This document shows, in pieces, positions 36,304 through 44,776 of a stretch of DNA of 64,000 bases. The position numbers and the translations under genes are program-made. This stretch comes from Microvirga sp. VF16 (lineage in GTDB: Bacteria; Pseudomonadota; Alphaproteobacteria; Rhizobiales; Beijerinckiaceae), in NCBI RefSeq assembly GCF_016864375.1, contig NZ_CP069354.1, positions 806,001 through 870,000 on the forward strand. Reading direction: 5' to 3'. The notes below the pieces were generated by a model, which did not search any database, was not told the origin of the DNA, and was given only the letters and a program-made list of their open reading frames with translations. The first letter of the stretch is position 1, and the number at the start of each line of letters is the position of its first letter.

Positions 36304-36989
36304 TATTCGGCAGCCTCTGCTCGAACGTGGGATTTGCGGTCGCGCGCCAGTCGATCGCCGAGAGCCGTGATGCCGGCGGCAAAGGATTGCTGCAGGCGGC
36401 CAAGATCGGTGGTCAGCTTGTTGTAGGCGATCACCGCCGGAATGGCGGCCACGAGGCCGATGGCCGTTGCGAATAAGGCCTCCGCAATGCCGGGCGCCAC
36501 AACAGAGAGGCTCGTATCCTGGCTCGCGGCGATGGCGGAGAACGAGTTCATGATGCCCCACACCGTGCCGAACAGACCGATGAAGGGCGCGGCCGATCCT
36601 GTGGAGGCGAGAAACGGCAAACCGATCTGAAGCTGGCGCATATCGGCGGAGAGGGCAGCCCGCATGGCCCGCTCGATGCGCTCGCGCCGTTCTGCACGGC
36701 TCTCGGAAACGTCCTGATCGCGCCAGGCCTCGTGGCCCGCCGCAACGATTCGGCCGGTGGCCCCGTCCATCTGCGGATGAAGTCTGTCACCCGAACAGGC
36801 GGCAGCTTCGAAAGCGCGGGCCTGACGGCGGATGCTTCTGAAGCGCAGAAGTTTCTCGAAGACGATCGTCCAGCACCCCAGAGACGCCAGAACGAGCAGG
36901 ATCATGACGCTCTTGACGATCGGATCGGCCTGAAGAAACAGGCCGAGGAAGGACATGTCATGCGTTGCTGCGGGCATGATCTCGTTCAT
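36303..36989 (-). CDS. exbB: ExbB-type proton channel
   Basis: A 228-aa inner-membrane channel subunit with three spans: VIKSVMILLVLASLGCWTI-like segment near residue 25, and FIGLFGTVWGIMNSFSAIA and GIAEALFATAIGLVAAIPAVIAYN in the C-terminal half, the classical ExbB/TolQ signature. It starts the motor operon after a small secreted-protein gene ending 10 bases upstream. Confidence 0.93.
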   Translation of the reverse strand: MNEIMPAATHDMSFLGLFLQADPIVKSVMILLVLASLGCWTIVFEKLLRFRSIRRQARAFEAAACSGDRLHPQMDGATGRIVAAGHEAWRDQDVSESRAERRERIERAMRAALSADMRQLQIGLPFLASTGSAAPFIGLFGTVWGIMNSFSAIAASQDTSLSVVAPGIAEALFATAIGLVAAIPAVIAYNKLTTDLGRLQQSFAAGITALGDRLARDRKSHVRAEAAE

Positions 36990-36999
36990 GATGGTAATC

Positions 37000-37467
37000 T
37001 CACTTCACGAAGGATACAGCGTCGATCTTGGAGGCCGTCTCGATCACGGAAAGGCACTCCTCTCGTGAACTGGTCGCGCCTTCGCATGTCAGGACATCGT
37101 TGAGCAGAACACGTCCGAAGCGCGAGCAGTTCAGTCCGGGAAAATCGAAGAGCTTGATAAGGGTCTTGCGACGAGGCACCGGACCGACTTCCACGGCGAG
37201 CCTTTTGACAGCCACGCCATCGGTATCGAGAGCAAACAGATCGAGCTTCAGGGACTTCCAGTTCTCGCCCTTTTGATTGTCGATGAGGAAATAGGTTCTG
37301 CAGCTTTCGCCCGAAGCCTCGATCTTGTTCAACTCGATGCGCAAGGAGCTTGAAGCGGTTGCATTGTCCTGAGCAAGAGCCGTCCCGCTGAAAGGCAGGA
37401 GCAGGGCCAGACAGGCGAAGATGTTGCCGGCTGCAAACCCAGGCTCATTCCAGGTGCTCATGCCCAT
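37000..37467 (-). CDS. Secreted hypothetical protein upstream of exbB
   Basis: A 155-aa protein with a signal peptide (hydrophobic ACLALLLPFSG, cleavage plausible after ALAQD). The mature domain has an even pattern of beta segments and cysteines in SCRTYFLIDN, LNCSRFG, LTCEG and EECLSV, which could make two disulfides. It precedes exbB by 10 bases, so it is probably cotranscribed with the TonB motor genes. I do not know its function; similar small proteins occur in front of exbB in related genomes by my recollection. Confidence 0.75.
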   Translation of the reverse strand: MGMSTWNEPGFAAGNIFACLALLLPFSGTALAQDNATASSSLRIELNKIEASGESCRTYFLIDNQKGENWKSLKLDLFALDTDGVAVKRLAVEVGPVPRRKTLIKLFDFPGLNCSRFGRVLLNDVLTCEGATSSREECLSVIETASKIDAVSFVK

Positions 37468-38331
37468 GAACTCGTGCTCCTCACGTTGGCGAGCGACTGC
37501 CCGACACGATGCACAACTCCAGAGTCTCGAATGGAGACACTGAGCGCAGGGATCGTCGACAGATCAATCGAATGCCCAAAATCGAGAGAATTCCCGTGGG
37601 CCGCTCCGATGAGATATCTGAAAGAATTCAGATCGATCAAGGGCTTAGTAGAAAATCAGAGACATTCTAAAAGAGGCGCTACGATCTTGAGATCGGAGCG
37701 GAATTCGCTTCTTTAAAAGAGCTTCAAAGTAATTTTCTTAGGTTTCCTCGTGCCTTTGTGAAGCCTAAGAGGGCGACCGCGCTTCTTATGAGGGTTGGAG
37801 ATTAATGAGGGCGCATCGATAATCTCCAAACAGATTTCACGAAAATACCATTTTGCGTGAACAAGGGTGGAAGCCCCTTCTTCATTCGGGAGATCCTGCT
37901 TGAGCTTCAACGGTCACGACAAGCCATTTCCTGCTTGGTACCCTTACGCATTCGTTGGTGCGATAGCAGCACTTGGGGCGGCGTATTACGTGCTCGGCTA
38001 AGCGCAGTGGCGGCAATCGCCCTTGCCTTCGAGCGTCTCGCCCAACGATGTGGATGACGACGCCCAGCATCAGAAATTGGGATCCGCTAGGGCCGCCCCT
38101 TGCACCAGATCTGTGTCGTGCTTGAACCCTGCATCCCAAAGCGAAGCGAGGTGGTACATCCGCGCCCCGTTCGCTTATGGGAGAGTGTTGATCCGCGTGC
38201 GGGATCAGCGCGAAGACCATTGCGTTACTATGGTTACTATTTGGTTAACGATCTTAATGTAGGGAAGATTTATCCCATAAGCCTAGCTCGAGACCTGTCT
38301 GCAATAAAGTATCGATTTTCTTCGGGCGTAC
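37468..38331. other. Gene-poor stretch of about 860 bp
   Basis: Lower GC than its surroundings, especially 37640-37850 and 38215-38325. Besides one 33-aa candidate (37900-38001) I see no supportable gene. It must contain the promoter for the exbB operon. A short inverted repeat TGATCC/GGATCA lies near 38191-38209. Two frames above 75 codons on the plus strand lack ribosome sites and protein-like composition. Confidence 0.5.
37900..38001 (+). CDS. Possible single-span micropeptide (33 aa)
   Basis: TTG start with CGGGAG about 8 bases upstream. The peptide has a short polar head (SFNGHDKPFPAWYPY) and one hydrophobic helix ending AALGAAYYVLG, a composition typical of small inner-membrane proteins. 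A GTG at 37867 would add 11 residues. The case rests only on translation signals and composition. Confidence 0.35.
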   Translation: MSFNGHDKPFPAWYPYAFVGAIAALGAAYYVLG

Positions 38332-39849
38332 TCACATGACCGCGCCGACCTGCCAGGGAACGAATTCGAGGTCGCCGTAGCCAAGATCTTCCGACTTCGT
38401 ATGCTCCCCGGATGCGACGCGCAGTAGGATTTCGAGGATTTCCTTTCCCTTCTCTTCAAGAGGAACGCCGTCGAGGATATCGCCGCAATTGATGTCCATA
38501 TCGTCCAGCATGCGGCGGTAGATATCGGAGTTCGTGGCGAGCTTCAGGGACGGCACGGGTTTGCAGCCGAAAGCGGAGCCGCGTCCCGTGGTAAAGGCAA
38601 TCAGGTTCGCCCCACCGGCTACTTGGCCGGTCGCGGCAACGGGATCGTAGCCAGGCGTGTCCATATAGACGAAGCCGTGGTCTTTTACCTGTTCGGCATA
38701 TTCGTAGACGGCTCGGAGGGTCGAGCGTCCACCCTTGGCTGCGGCACCAAGAGATTTCTCGAGAATCGTCGTCAGCCCACCCGCCTTGTTGCCGGGTGAC
38801 GGATTGTTGTTCATCTCGCCGCCGTTACGGGCCGTATAATCCTCCCACCATCTGATCCGCGAAATGAGCTTTTCACCAACCTCTCTCGTGGCCGCACGGC
38901 GGGTGAGCAGATGCTCCGCTCCGTAGATCTCGGGCGTCTCGGAAAGGATCGACGCTCCACCATGACGTACCAGAAGATCGGAGGCGACACCGAGTGCCGG
39001 GTTGGCGGTGAGCGCCGAGTAACCGTCGGAACCGCCACATTGGAGTGCGAGCACCAGTTCCGATGCGGGACGCGTTTCGCGCTGAGACTTGGCGGCGATG
39101 GGGAGCATACCCTTCACGGCATCGACGATGGCCTGCACGGTGCGTTTCGTGCCGCCTGTTTCCTGAATGGTGAGCGTACGGAACGTCTCGCTTTCCGTCA
39201 GGCCGTATTCCTGCTTCATCCGACCGATCTGGAACACCTCGCAGCCGAGACCGACCATGATCACGCCGGCGAAGTTCGGATGGCTGGCATAGCCCCATTG
39301 GGTGCGGCGCAGAATATCGAATCCTTCACCATAGGCTGCATGACCGCAGCCCGTGCCGTGGACGATGGCGACGACGCCGTCGATCCCAGGATAATCCCGC
39401 AGAACTCCGGAACGCTCGACTTCGGCGGCCGCGAAGCGTGCGACCGACGCCGAGCAGTTCACCGATGTCAGGATGCCGATATAGTTGCGGGTGCCCGTCC
39501 GACCCGAGGCACGGCGATAACCCTGGAAGGTCGCGCGCATTTCAGTTGGGAGAAGATCATCGTCCTTTGCATCGACGCAGAAGGCGTAGTCGCGTTCGAA
39601 GTCATGCAGGCCGACATTGTGCTCATGCACCCATTCACCAGGCGCGATATGGGTTTTGGCAAAGCCGATGATCTGTCCGAATTTCCGGATCGGCTCACCT
39701 TCGCGGATCGGCTCCGCTGCCATCTTGTGACCCCGCAGAATACGCTCGCGGGCGGTTAATCCCGCCGCCCTGACGCCCTGGTTCACGAGGTCGATGGCGA
39801 TGACCACATTGTCGTCTGGAGAGAGGCGAATGGCGCGGGGAGTGCTCAT
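38332..39849 (-). CDS. UxaA-family altronate/galactarate dehydratase
   Basis: A 505-aa sugar-acid dehydratase. The N-terminal SAF domain (about 1-100) includes GHKMAAEPIREGEPIRKFGQ and HIAPGEWVHEHN. The catalytic part has GYRRASGRTGTRNYIGILTSVNCS, CGHAAYGEGFDIL, LALQCGGSDGYSALTANPALG and GCKPVPSLKLATNSD. The family dehydrates D-altronate, galactarate or related acids using Fe/Mn. It is next to a TRAP transporter on the same strand, the usual layout for uptake and catabolism of a hexuronate or aldarate. The exact substrate is open. Confidence 0.9.
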   Translation of the reverse strand: MSTPRAIRLSPDDNVVIAIDLVNQGVRAAGLTARERILRGHKMAAEPIREGEPIRKFGQIIGFAKTHIAPGEWVHEHNVGLHDFERDYAFCVDAKDDDLLPTEMRATFQGYRRASGRTGTRNYIGILTSVNCSASVARFAAAEVERSGVLRDYPGIDGVVAIVHGTGCGHAAYGEGFDILRRTQWGYASHPNFAGVIMVGLGCEVFQIGRMKQEYGLTESETFRTLTIQETGGTKRTVQAIVDAVKGMLPIAAKSQRETRPASELVLALQCGGSDGYSALTANPALGVASDLLVRHGGASILSETPEIYGAEHLLTRRAATREVGEKLISRIRWWEDYTARNGGEMNNNPSPGNKAGGLTTILEKSLGAAAKGGRSTLRAVYEYAEQVKDHGFVYMDTPGYDPVAATGQVAGGANLIAFTTGRGSAFGCKPVPSLKLATNSDIYRRMLDDMDINCGDILDGVPLEEKGKEILEILLRVASGEHTKSEDLGYGDLEFVPWQVGAVM

Positions 39850-39889
39850 GGGTGTCTCATAAGTTTATCTATGGCGTTCGAACGGCTCA

Positions 39890-41296
39890 TCACCGTCCCA
39901 ATCCCATCTTCTGCGGGAGCCAAAGAGTCAGTTCCGGAATGTAGGTGATTGCGATGAGCGCAAGCATCAAGGGCACGAGCCAGGGGAGAATCGCCACCGT
40001 GGTGCGCTCGACGGAAAGCTTGGACACTCTCGCCAGGACGAAGAGCACCATGCCGAGAGGCGGATGAAGCAAGCCGATCATCAAGTTCAGCGTCATGATG
40101 AGTCCGAAGTGAATCGGGTCGATGCCAAGCTTCAGCACGATCGGCAGGAGGATCGGTACCAGGATGGTGATGGCCGCGATGGTGTCGATGAAACAGCCGA
40201 CAAACAGGATGAGAATGTTTGCCAGCAGCAGGAACACCCACTTGTTCTGTGTGAAGCCCAGGATCGCGTCTGAAAGGATCTGCGCTGCTTGGCTGACCGT
40301 GAGAAGCCACGCGAAGATCGATGCTGCGGTCACGATGAAGAGAACCGATGCGGTCGTCTCGATAGTGTCGAAGGTCGCCTTGGCGAGACTCCTGAACGTC
40401 ATGGAGCGATAACGAACAAGTCCCAAGAACAGCGACCAGATGACAGCCGCGACCGCGGCTTCGGTCGGTGTAAAGAGGCCGAGCGTCATGCCGCCGATCA
40501 GGATGACGGGCGCCATCAGGGCCATCACGGCAGAGAAGTCGAAGTACCAGTCGAGGGCGAGAAGTACAGCCAGTGCGATACCGATGGCGACGTTCGGTGA
40601 AAGACCTGCCTGGATCATCAGCCAGACGGCGACAGGAAATGCCAGGACGATGACAACTTCAATGGTGGCGTTGCCAAGCTGATTCCATGAGAAGGGGGTA
40701 TCCGCTCCCCAGCCGTTCTTATAGGCAAAATAGGCCACGGTCCCCATCATCAGGAGCGTCATCACGATGCCGGGGATAAGGCCCCCCAGGAAGAGGGCCC
40801 CGATGGAGACATTGGCCATCATCCCATAGATGACGAAGGGAAGCGAAGGCGGAATGATCGGTCCCAGCGTTGCGGATGCGGCTGTCACGCCCACGGCGAA
40901 CTCGGTCGAGTAGCCATGGTCCTTCATGGCCTTGATCTCGATCGTCCCGAGGCCGGCGGCATCGGCGATGGCCGTTCCGGACATGCCCGAAAAGATCACC
41001 GAGCCGACGATGTTCACTTGACCGAGGCCGCCTTTCATCCAGCCGACGAGGGCGACGGCGAACGAATAGATGCGACCGGTCACGCCAGCGATGTTCATCA
41101 GGTTTCCGGCGAGAATGAAGAATGGGACGGCGAGAAGCGGGAAACTCTCGACTCCAGCGATCATGCGTTGCGCCACGATCACATCGGGCACCGTGCCGCT
41201 GGCGAGGATGTAGAGCAGGGAGGCGACTGCCATCGAGATGGCCACCGGCAGACCGAGGATCATCAAGATAAGAAAAGAGCCAATCAGAATGAGCAT
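39890..41296 (-). CDS. TRAP transporter large permease (DctM family)
   Basis: A 468-aa polytopic carrier with about twelve hydrophobic segments. FLILMILGLPVAISMAVASLLY opens the protein. GMSGTAIADAAGLGTIEIKAMKDHGYS and LIPPSLPFVIYGMMANVSIG-like segments, and FVGCFIDTIAAITILVPILLP, are DctM hallmarks. It overlaps the small permease by one base. It imports the organic acid delivered by the binding protein at 42009-43004 using sodium or proton gradients. Confidence 0.93.
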   Translation of the reverse strand: MLILIGSFLILMILGLPVAISMAVASLLYILASGTVPDVIVAQRMIAGVESFPLLAVPFFILAGNLMNIAGVTGRIYSFAVALVGWMKGGLGQVNIVGSVIFSGMSGTAIADAAGLGTIEIKAMKDHGYSTEFAVGVTAASATLGPIIPPSLPFVIYGMMANVSIGALFLGGLIPGIVMTLLMMGTVAYFAYKNGWGADTPFSWNQLGNATIEVVIVLAFPVAVWLMIQAGLSPNVAIGIALAVLLALDWYFDFSAVMALMAPVILIGGMTLGLFTPTEAAVAAVIWSLFLGLVRYRSMTFRSLAKATFDTIETTASVLFIVTAASIFAWLLTVSQAAQILSDAILGFTQNKWVFLLLANILILFVGCFIDTIAAITILVPILLPIVLKLGIDPIHFGLIMTLNLMIGLLHPPLGMVLFVLARVSKLSVERTTVAILPWLVPLMLALIAITYIPELTLWLPQKMGLGR

Positions 41297-41886
41297 CAGG
41301 TTTCTGCCGGTAAGGGTGCATCGAAAGCTTCAGGGCGCTCGAGCACGGAATATCCGCGCTGCCAGTTGGCGATCGCGACCTGAACGGAGCGGAAGCACAT
41401 CAGGACGAATCCGATGAAGACAAATCCGTAGCTGAGATTCTTCGGCAGCTCGACAGTCGTCATCATTTCATCGCCGACAATGCTCATGAAACGCCAGATG
41501 AGAACGGCCCCATAGGCGAAAAAGGCAATGCGAACGAAGTCGATGAACGTCGCCAGTGCGCGCCCGAGACCGGGAGAGAGATAGCGGTAGAGAAAATCGA
41601 CCTGGATGTGCCGGCTCATACGCACGCACATGGCGGAACCGACGAAGACCAGGGCGACGTTGAGGTTGGTCGCGATCTCTTCGGTCCATGCGAAGGAGTC
41701 GTTCAGCACGTAGCGAGAGAAGAACTGGACGAAAACCGCCAGGGCCATCGCCCAGAACAGAGCCAGGGAGAGCCAGTCCTCAAAGGCGTACTCGGAGAGA
41801 TCGACGGGAGCGTGTTCGCTTTCGTCGAAGGTCTGCGCCAGTTCCTCCGCGCTGACCTGGGTGTGGACTTCAGTCTTCATATTCAA
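41296..41886 (-). CDS. TRAP transporter small permease (DctQ family)
   Basis: A 196-aa membrane protein with four spans. FFSRYVLNDSFAWTEEIATNLNVALVFVGSAMCVR is the DctQ motif (the NDSFxWTEE core). The start chosen is MNMKTEVHTQ. It lies 122 bases after the binding-protein gene, with a strong hairpin between, and overlaps dctM. Confidence 0.9.
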   Translation of the reverse strand: MNMKTEVHTQVSAEELAQTFDESEHAPVDLSEYAFEDWLSLALFWAMALAVFVQFFSRYVLNDSFAWTEEIATNLNVALVFVGSAMCVRMSRHIQVDFLYRYLSPGLGRALATFIDFVRIAFFAYGAVLIWRFMSIVGDEMMTTVELPKNLSYGFVFIGFVLMCFRSVQVAIANWQRGYSVLERPEAFDAPLPAET

Positions 41887-41977
41887 TGTCGGTTACCCTT
41901 GAACCTTGGGACGAGCATCCCGAAGGATGGTCCTGAGCGACAGGCAAACGGCGCTCATCCCGCCGCACACAGCATAC

Positions 41978-41997
41978 GGGCCGCCCTGGGGCGGCCC
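41978..41997 (-). other. GC-rich hairpin between TRAP binding protein and permease genes
   Basis: GGGCCGCCC (41978-41986) and GGGCGGCCC (41989-41997) are perfectly complementary. There is no T-run on the minus strand, so it looks like a transcript-stabilising or attenuating hairpin rather than a full terminator, a known way to make binding protein in excess of permease. Confidence 0.5.
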
Positions 41998-42008
41998 GCT
42001 CGTCGACC

Positions 42009-43004
42009 CTAGAGACCTTCCGCTTTCAAAGCCTGGATCTTGTCATAGTCGGCCTTGCGATAGCCGAGCGATTCCAGGGAGACGTTCTTCATCACGGCAT
42101 CCTTGAACTCATCCTTGTTGACCTCGGAGATCGTCAGCCCCTTCTGCTTGAAGACCTCGACCAGTTCCTTCTCCTTCGCCTGGATTTCAGCCGAGGCGCG
42201 GGTGGCAGCCTCCTGCGCAACAGTGCCGAAGATCTTCTTGTCCTCATCCGAGAGCTTGGCCCAAAGCTGCTTCGAGATGATCGTCGCGAGATGGTCGACG
42301 ATGTGGCCGGTGAGGACGATGTTCTTCTGGACCTCGTAGAACTTCTTGGCCTCGATCGTGGTCAACGGGTTTTCCTGCGCATCGACGGTGCCGTTCTGGA
42401 GCGCCAGATAGACTTCGGCGAAGGCGATCGGCGAGGTGTTGGCACCGCAGGAGCGCGGCATGGCCAGATATGCCGGTGCGTCGGGAACGCGGATCTTGAG
42501 ACCCTTCATCTCGGCGCAGGTCTTGAAGGGCTTGTTCGTCGAACTGTGACGGATGCCGTAATAGGTGAGGGCGACCATCTGGTGTCCGGTCTTCTCGGTA
42601 TAGCCCGCGCTGAGATCCTTGAAGACGTCGCTCTTGGCGAAGGCGAGCAGATGGGCCGCATCGCGGAAGATGTAGGGGTAATAGCCGATCCCGATCGGCG
42701 GGTAGCTGCGAGCTGCGAAGCTCGGCCCCGAGATGATCATATCGACCGTGCCCAGGGACAGCCCCTGATTGATGTCGCTCTCCTTGCCGAGTTGCGATGC
42801 CGGATAGACGTCGATCTGGTAGCGATTATTGGTTCGCTTGGCGATTTCCTGCGCAGCCCAGACGGATTGGGTATGGAACGGCTCGGAGGTCTCGTAAACG
42901 TGCGCCCATTTGAGTTTCGTTTGCGCTTGGGCTGGAAGCGCCGGCAGAGCGAGGGCGGCCGCCGCAGAAAGTCCGAGCAGCAAACGGCGTGAACAGCGTA
43001 TCAT
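42009..43004 (-). CDS. TRAP transporter substrate-binding protein (DctP family)
   Basis: A 331-aa periplasmic protein with a signal peptide (RRLLLGLSAAAALALPALPAQAQ). The mature domain begins LKWAHVYETSEPFHTQ. The conserved arginine that binds the substrate carboxylate lies in GLKIRVPDAPAYL, followed by FAEVYLALQNGTVDAQENPL, the DctP signature. It is the first gene of the TRAP/dehydratase operon, so the ligand is plausibly the sugar acid used by the UxaA-type enzyme. Confidence 0.93.
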   Translation of the reverse strand: MIRCSRRLLLGLSAAAALALPALPAQAQTKLKWAHVYETSEPFHTQSVWAAQEIAKRTNNRYQIDVYPASQLGKESDINQGLSLGTVDMIISGPSFAARSYPPIGIGYYPYIFRDAAHLLAFAKSDVFKDLSAGYTEKTGHQMVALTYYGIRHSSTNKPFKTCAEMKGLKIRVPDAPAYLAMPRSCGANTSPIAFAEVYLALQNGTVDAQENPLTTIEAKKFYEVQKNIVLTGHIVDHLATIISKQLWAKLSDEDKKIFGTVAQEAATRASAEIQAKEKELVEVFKQKGLTISEVNKDEFKDAVMKNVSLESLGYRKADYDKIQALKAEGL

Positions 43005-43112
43005 ATCAATATTCCTCCCAAGGCCTTAGCTCTGCGGCCGGATTCTCAGTTCCCACGAGCGCTCTGCTCGCATAGACCCGGCAGGCCTAGTGGCGTTCGC
43101 CCACCGGTTCGG

Positions 43113-43124
43113 CTAACATGTTAG
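43113..43124. promoter_or_regulatory. Candidate GntR operator
   Basis: CTAACATGTTAG is a perfect 12-bp palindrome ending 4 bases before the GntR ATG and lying 109 bases upstream of the divergent TRAP operon. Its position over the ribosome-site region fits autoregulation by the encoded GntR protein. Confidence 0.45.
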
Positions 43125-43128
43125 GCAA

Positions 43129-43845
43129 ATGGACGCGATCGACAAGAGAAAAAGATATGAATTCCTTGCTCCCCTCGAGCGGGGAGCGCGTGGGCACACG
43201 ACCGAGCAGGTGGAGCGGTCGCTGAGAACTGCCATCGTGGCTCTCGATTTTGCCCCTGGCGAGTTCATCGATAAAGCGGCTGCCTGCACGGCGCTCGGCG
43301 TGTCCCGCTTCCCGGTTTCTGAAGCCTTGTCGCGGCTCGCGGCGGAGGGACTCGTCGAAATCCTGCCCCAGCGTGGCTCCCGCGCCGCGCGCATCCGCCT
43401 TTCGGAAATCAGGGAATCGATGCTGATCCGTCAGGCTCTGGAAGGCGTGGTGGCTGAGACTGCGGCAAAGCACCTTGCTCCCACGGCCATCGAGGCACTT
43501 CGCAACAACCTGGAAGCACAGCAGGAGGCGGTCTCAAGAGGAGATCGCTCTGGCTTCCACGCCCTGGATCTGGAATTCCATGCAATCCTGGTCGAAGGTT
43601 TGGAGTTGCCCCGCGTGGCCGCGGTGATCGAAGCCTCGCGCTCCAATATCGACCGTGTGCGCCGTCTTCTCTCTTCTCCCCGGCGTCATGTCGTAACCCT
43701 CGCCGAGCACCGGGAAATCTTTCGGGCCCTTGAAACTCAAGATGTTCAGGCTGCCCGCCGGGCGATGGAGGCTCATCTCGAGGCAGTCGTGGAGGAATTG
43801 GAGCGGTTCTCGGTCGAGCACGCCGAAGTCTTTGTGCAGGCATGA
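43129..43845 (+). CDS. GntR family regulator (FadR/FCD subgroup)
   Basis: A 238-aa regulator. The N-terminal winged helix covers about residues 20-85 (ERSLRTAIVALDFAPGEFIDKAAACTALGVSRFPVSEALSRLAAEGLVEI region). The C-terminal all-helical FCD domain has the metal/ligand residues spread over LDLEFHAILVEGL and LAEHREIFRALETQDVQAARRAMEAHL. It is divergent from the TRAP/dehydratase genes and so probably represses them until the sugar acid is present. Confidence 0.92.
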   Translation: MDAIDKRKRYEFLAPLERGARGHTTEQVERSLRTAIVALDFAPGEFIDKAAACTALGVSRFPVSEALSRLAAEGLVEILPQRGSRAARIRLSEIRESMLIRQALEGVVAETAAKHLAPTAIEALRNNLEAQQEAVSRGDRSGFHALDLEFHAILVEGLELPRVAAVIEASRSNIDRVRRLLSSPRRHVVTLAEHREIFRALETQDVQAARRAMEAHLEAVVEELERFSVEHAEVFVQA

Positions 43846-44009
43846 GAGGGAAGGAAACGTCGGCTCAGCAATTCGGAGCGTTATTCTGGAGCCTCAGGAA
43901 GTACCGCCGACGCGCATTTTGCCCTTTGCCGAGCGCTACTTCACCGTCGCTTCCCCGCGGTATATATATGTCAACCGGCGAGGGGCGCGCTTGTAGCGGG
44001 AGGCTTTCG

Positions 44010-44672
44010 ATGACACTCCAGATTGGCGATGTCGCGCCGGATTTCGAAGCCGAGACGACCGAAGGACGCATTCGCCTCCACGATTGGATCGGCGATTCCT
44101 GGTGCGTGCTTTTCTCTCACCCCAAGGACTTCACCCCGGTCTGCACGACCGAACTGGGATACATGGCCAAGATTAAGCCGGAGTTCGATCGACGCAATGT
44201 GAAGGTCATCGGGCTCAGCGTCGACCCCGTGGACAATCACGCGCGATGGGCCGAGGATATCAGAGAAACTCAAGGCGCCGCACCCAACTTCCCGATGATC
44301 GGCGACTCCAATCTTACGATTTCCAAGCTCTACGGCATGCTGCCGGCCAGCACCAGCGGCACTTCGGAAGGCAGGACGCCCGCGGACAACCAGACCGTGC
44401 GTAACGTCTTCGTCATCGGGCCTGACAAGAAGATCAAGTTGGTTCTCGTTTATCCGATGACCACAGGCCGCAATTTCGACGAGGTTCTGCGCGTCATCGA
44501 CTCCCTTCAATTGACAGCCAAACATCGGGTCGCGACACCGGCGAACTGGAAGCAGGGCGAGGACGTCATCATTGCTGGTTCGGTGCCGGACGAAGAGGCC
44601 AAGAAGATTTATCCTCAGGGCTGGAAAGCTCCAAAGCCCTATATCCGGATCGTGCCGCATCCTGGCGCTTGA
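44010..44672 (+). CDS. 1-Cys peroxiredoxin (Prx6 type)
   Basis: A 220-aa thiol peroxidase. The peroxidatic cysteine is C45 in HPKDFTPVCTTELG, and PMIGDSNLTISKLYGML plus the long C-terminal domain (VATPANWKQGEDVIIAGSV) mark the Prx6 subgroup, which has no resolving cysteine. ATG 44010 follows GCGGGAGG. It is followed on the same strand by a persulfide-dioxygenase-like hydrolase and cysteine synthase, suggesting a shared role in peroxide and sulfur stress. Confidence 0.94.
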   Translation: MTLQIGDVAPDFEAETTEGRIRLHDWIGDSWCVLFSHPKDFTPVCTTELGYMAKIKPEFDRRNVKVIGLSVDPVDNHARWAEDIRETQGAAPNFPMIGDSNLTISKLYGMLPASTSGTSEGRTPADNQTVRNVFVIGPDKKIKLVLVYPMTTGRNFDEVLRVIDSLQLTAKHRVATPANWKQGEDVIIAGSVPDEEAKKIYPQGWKAPKPYIRIVPHPGA

Positions 44673-44776
44673 CAGGGGCCAGATCTATTGGCGGATATCC
44701 GTGTGCCAAGCCGCCTGCATGACGGTTCGAAGGATCGTAGCGGTTTCGTGCGTCTGCGGTTGAAGGAGTAGAAGCG

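Noticed and set aside
37645..37675. Possible Irr/iron-response box upstream of the exbB operon (TTAG...TTCTAA)
   Set aside because: Half-sites are spaced too far apart and only weakly match the iron-control elements I know; not reported as an operator.
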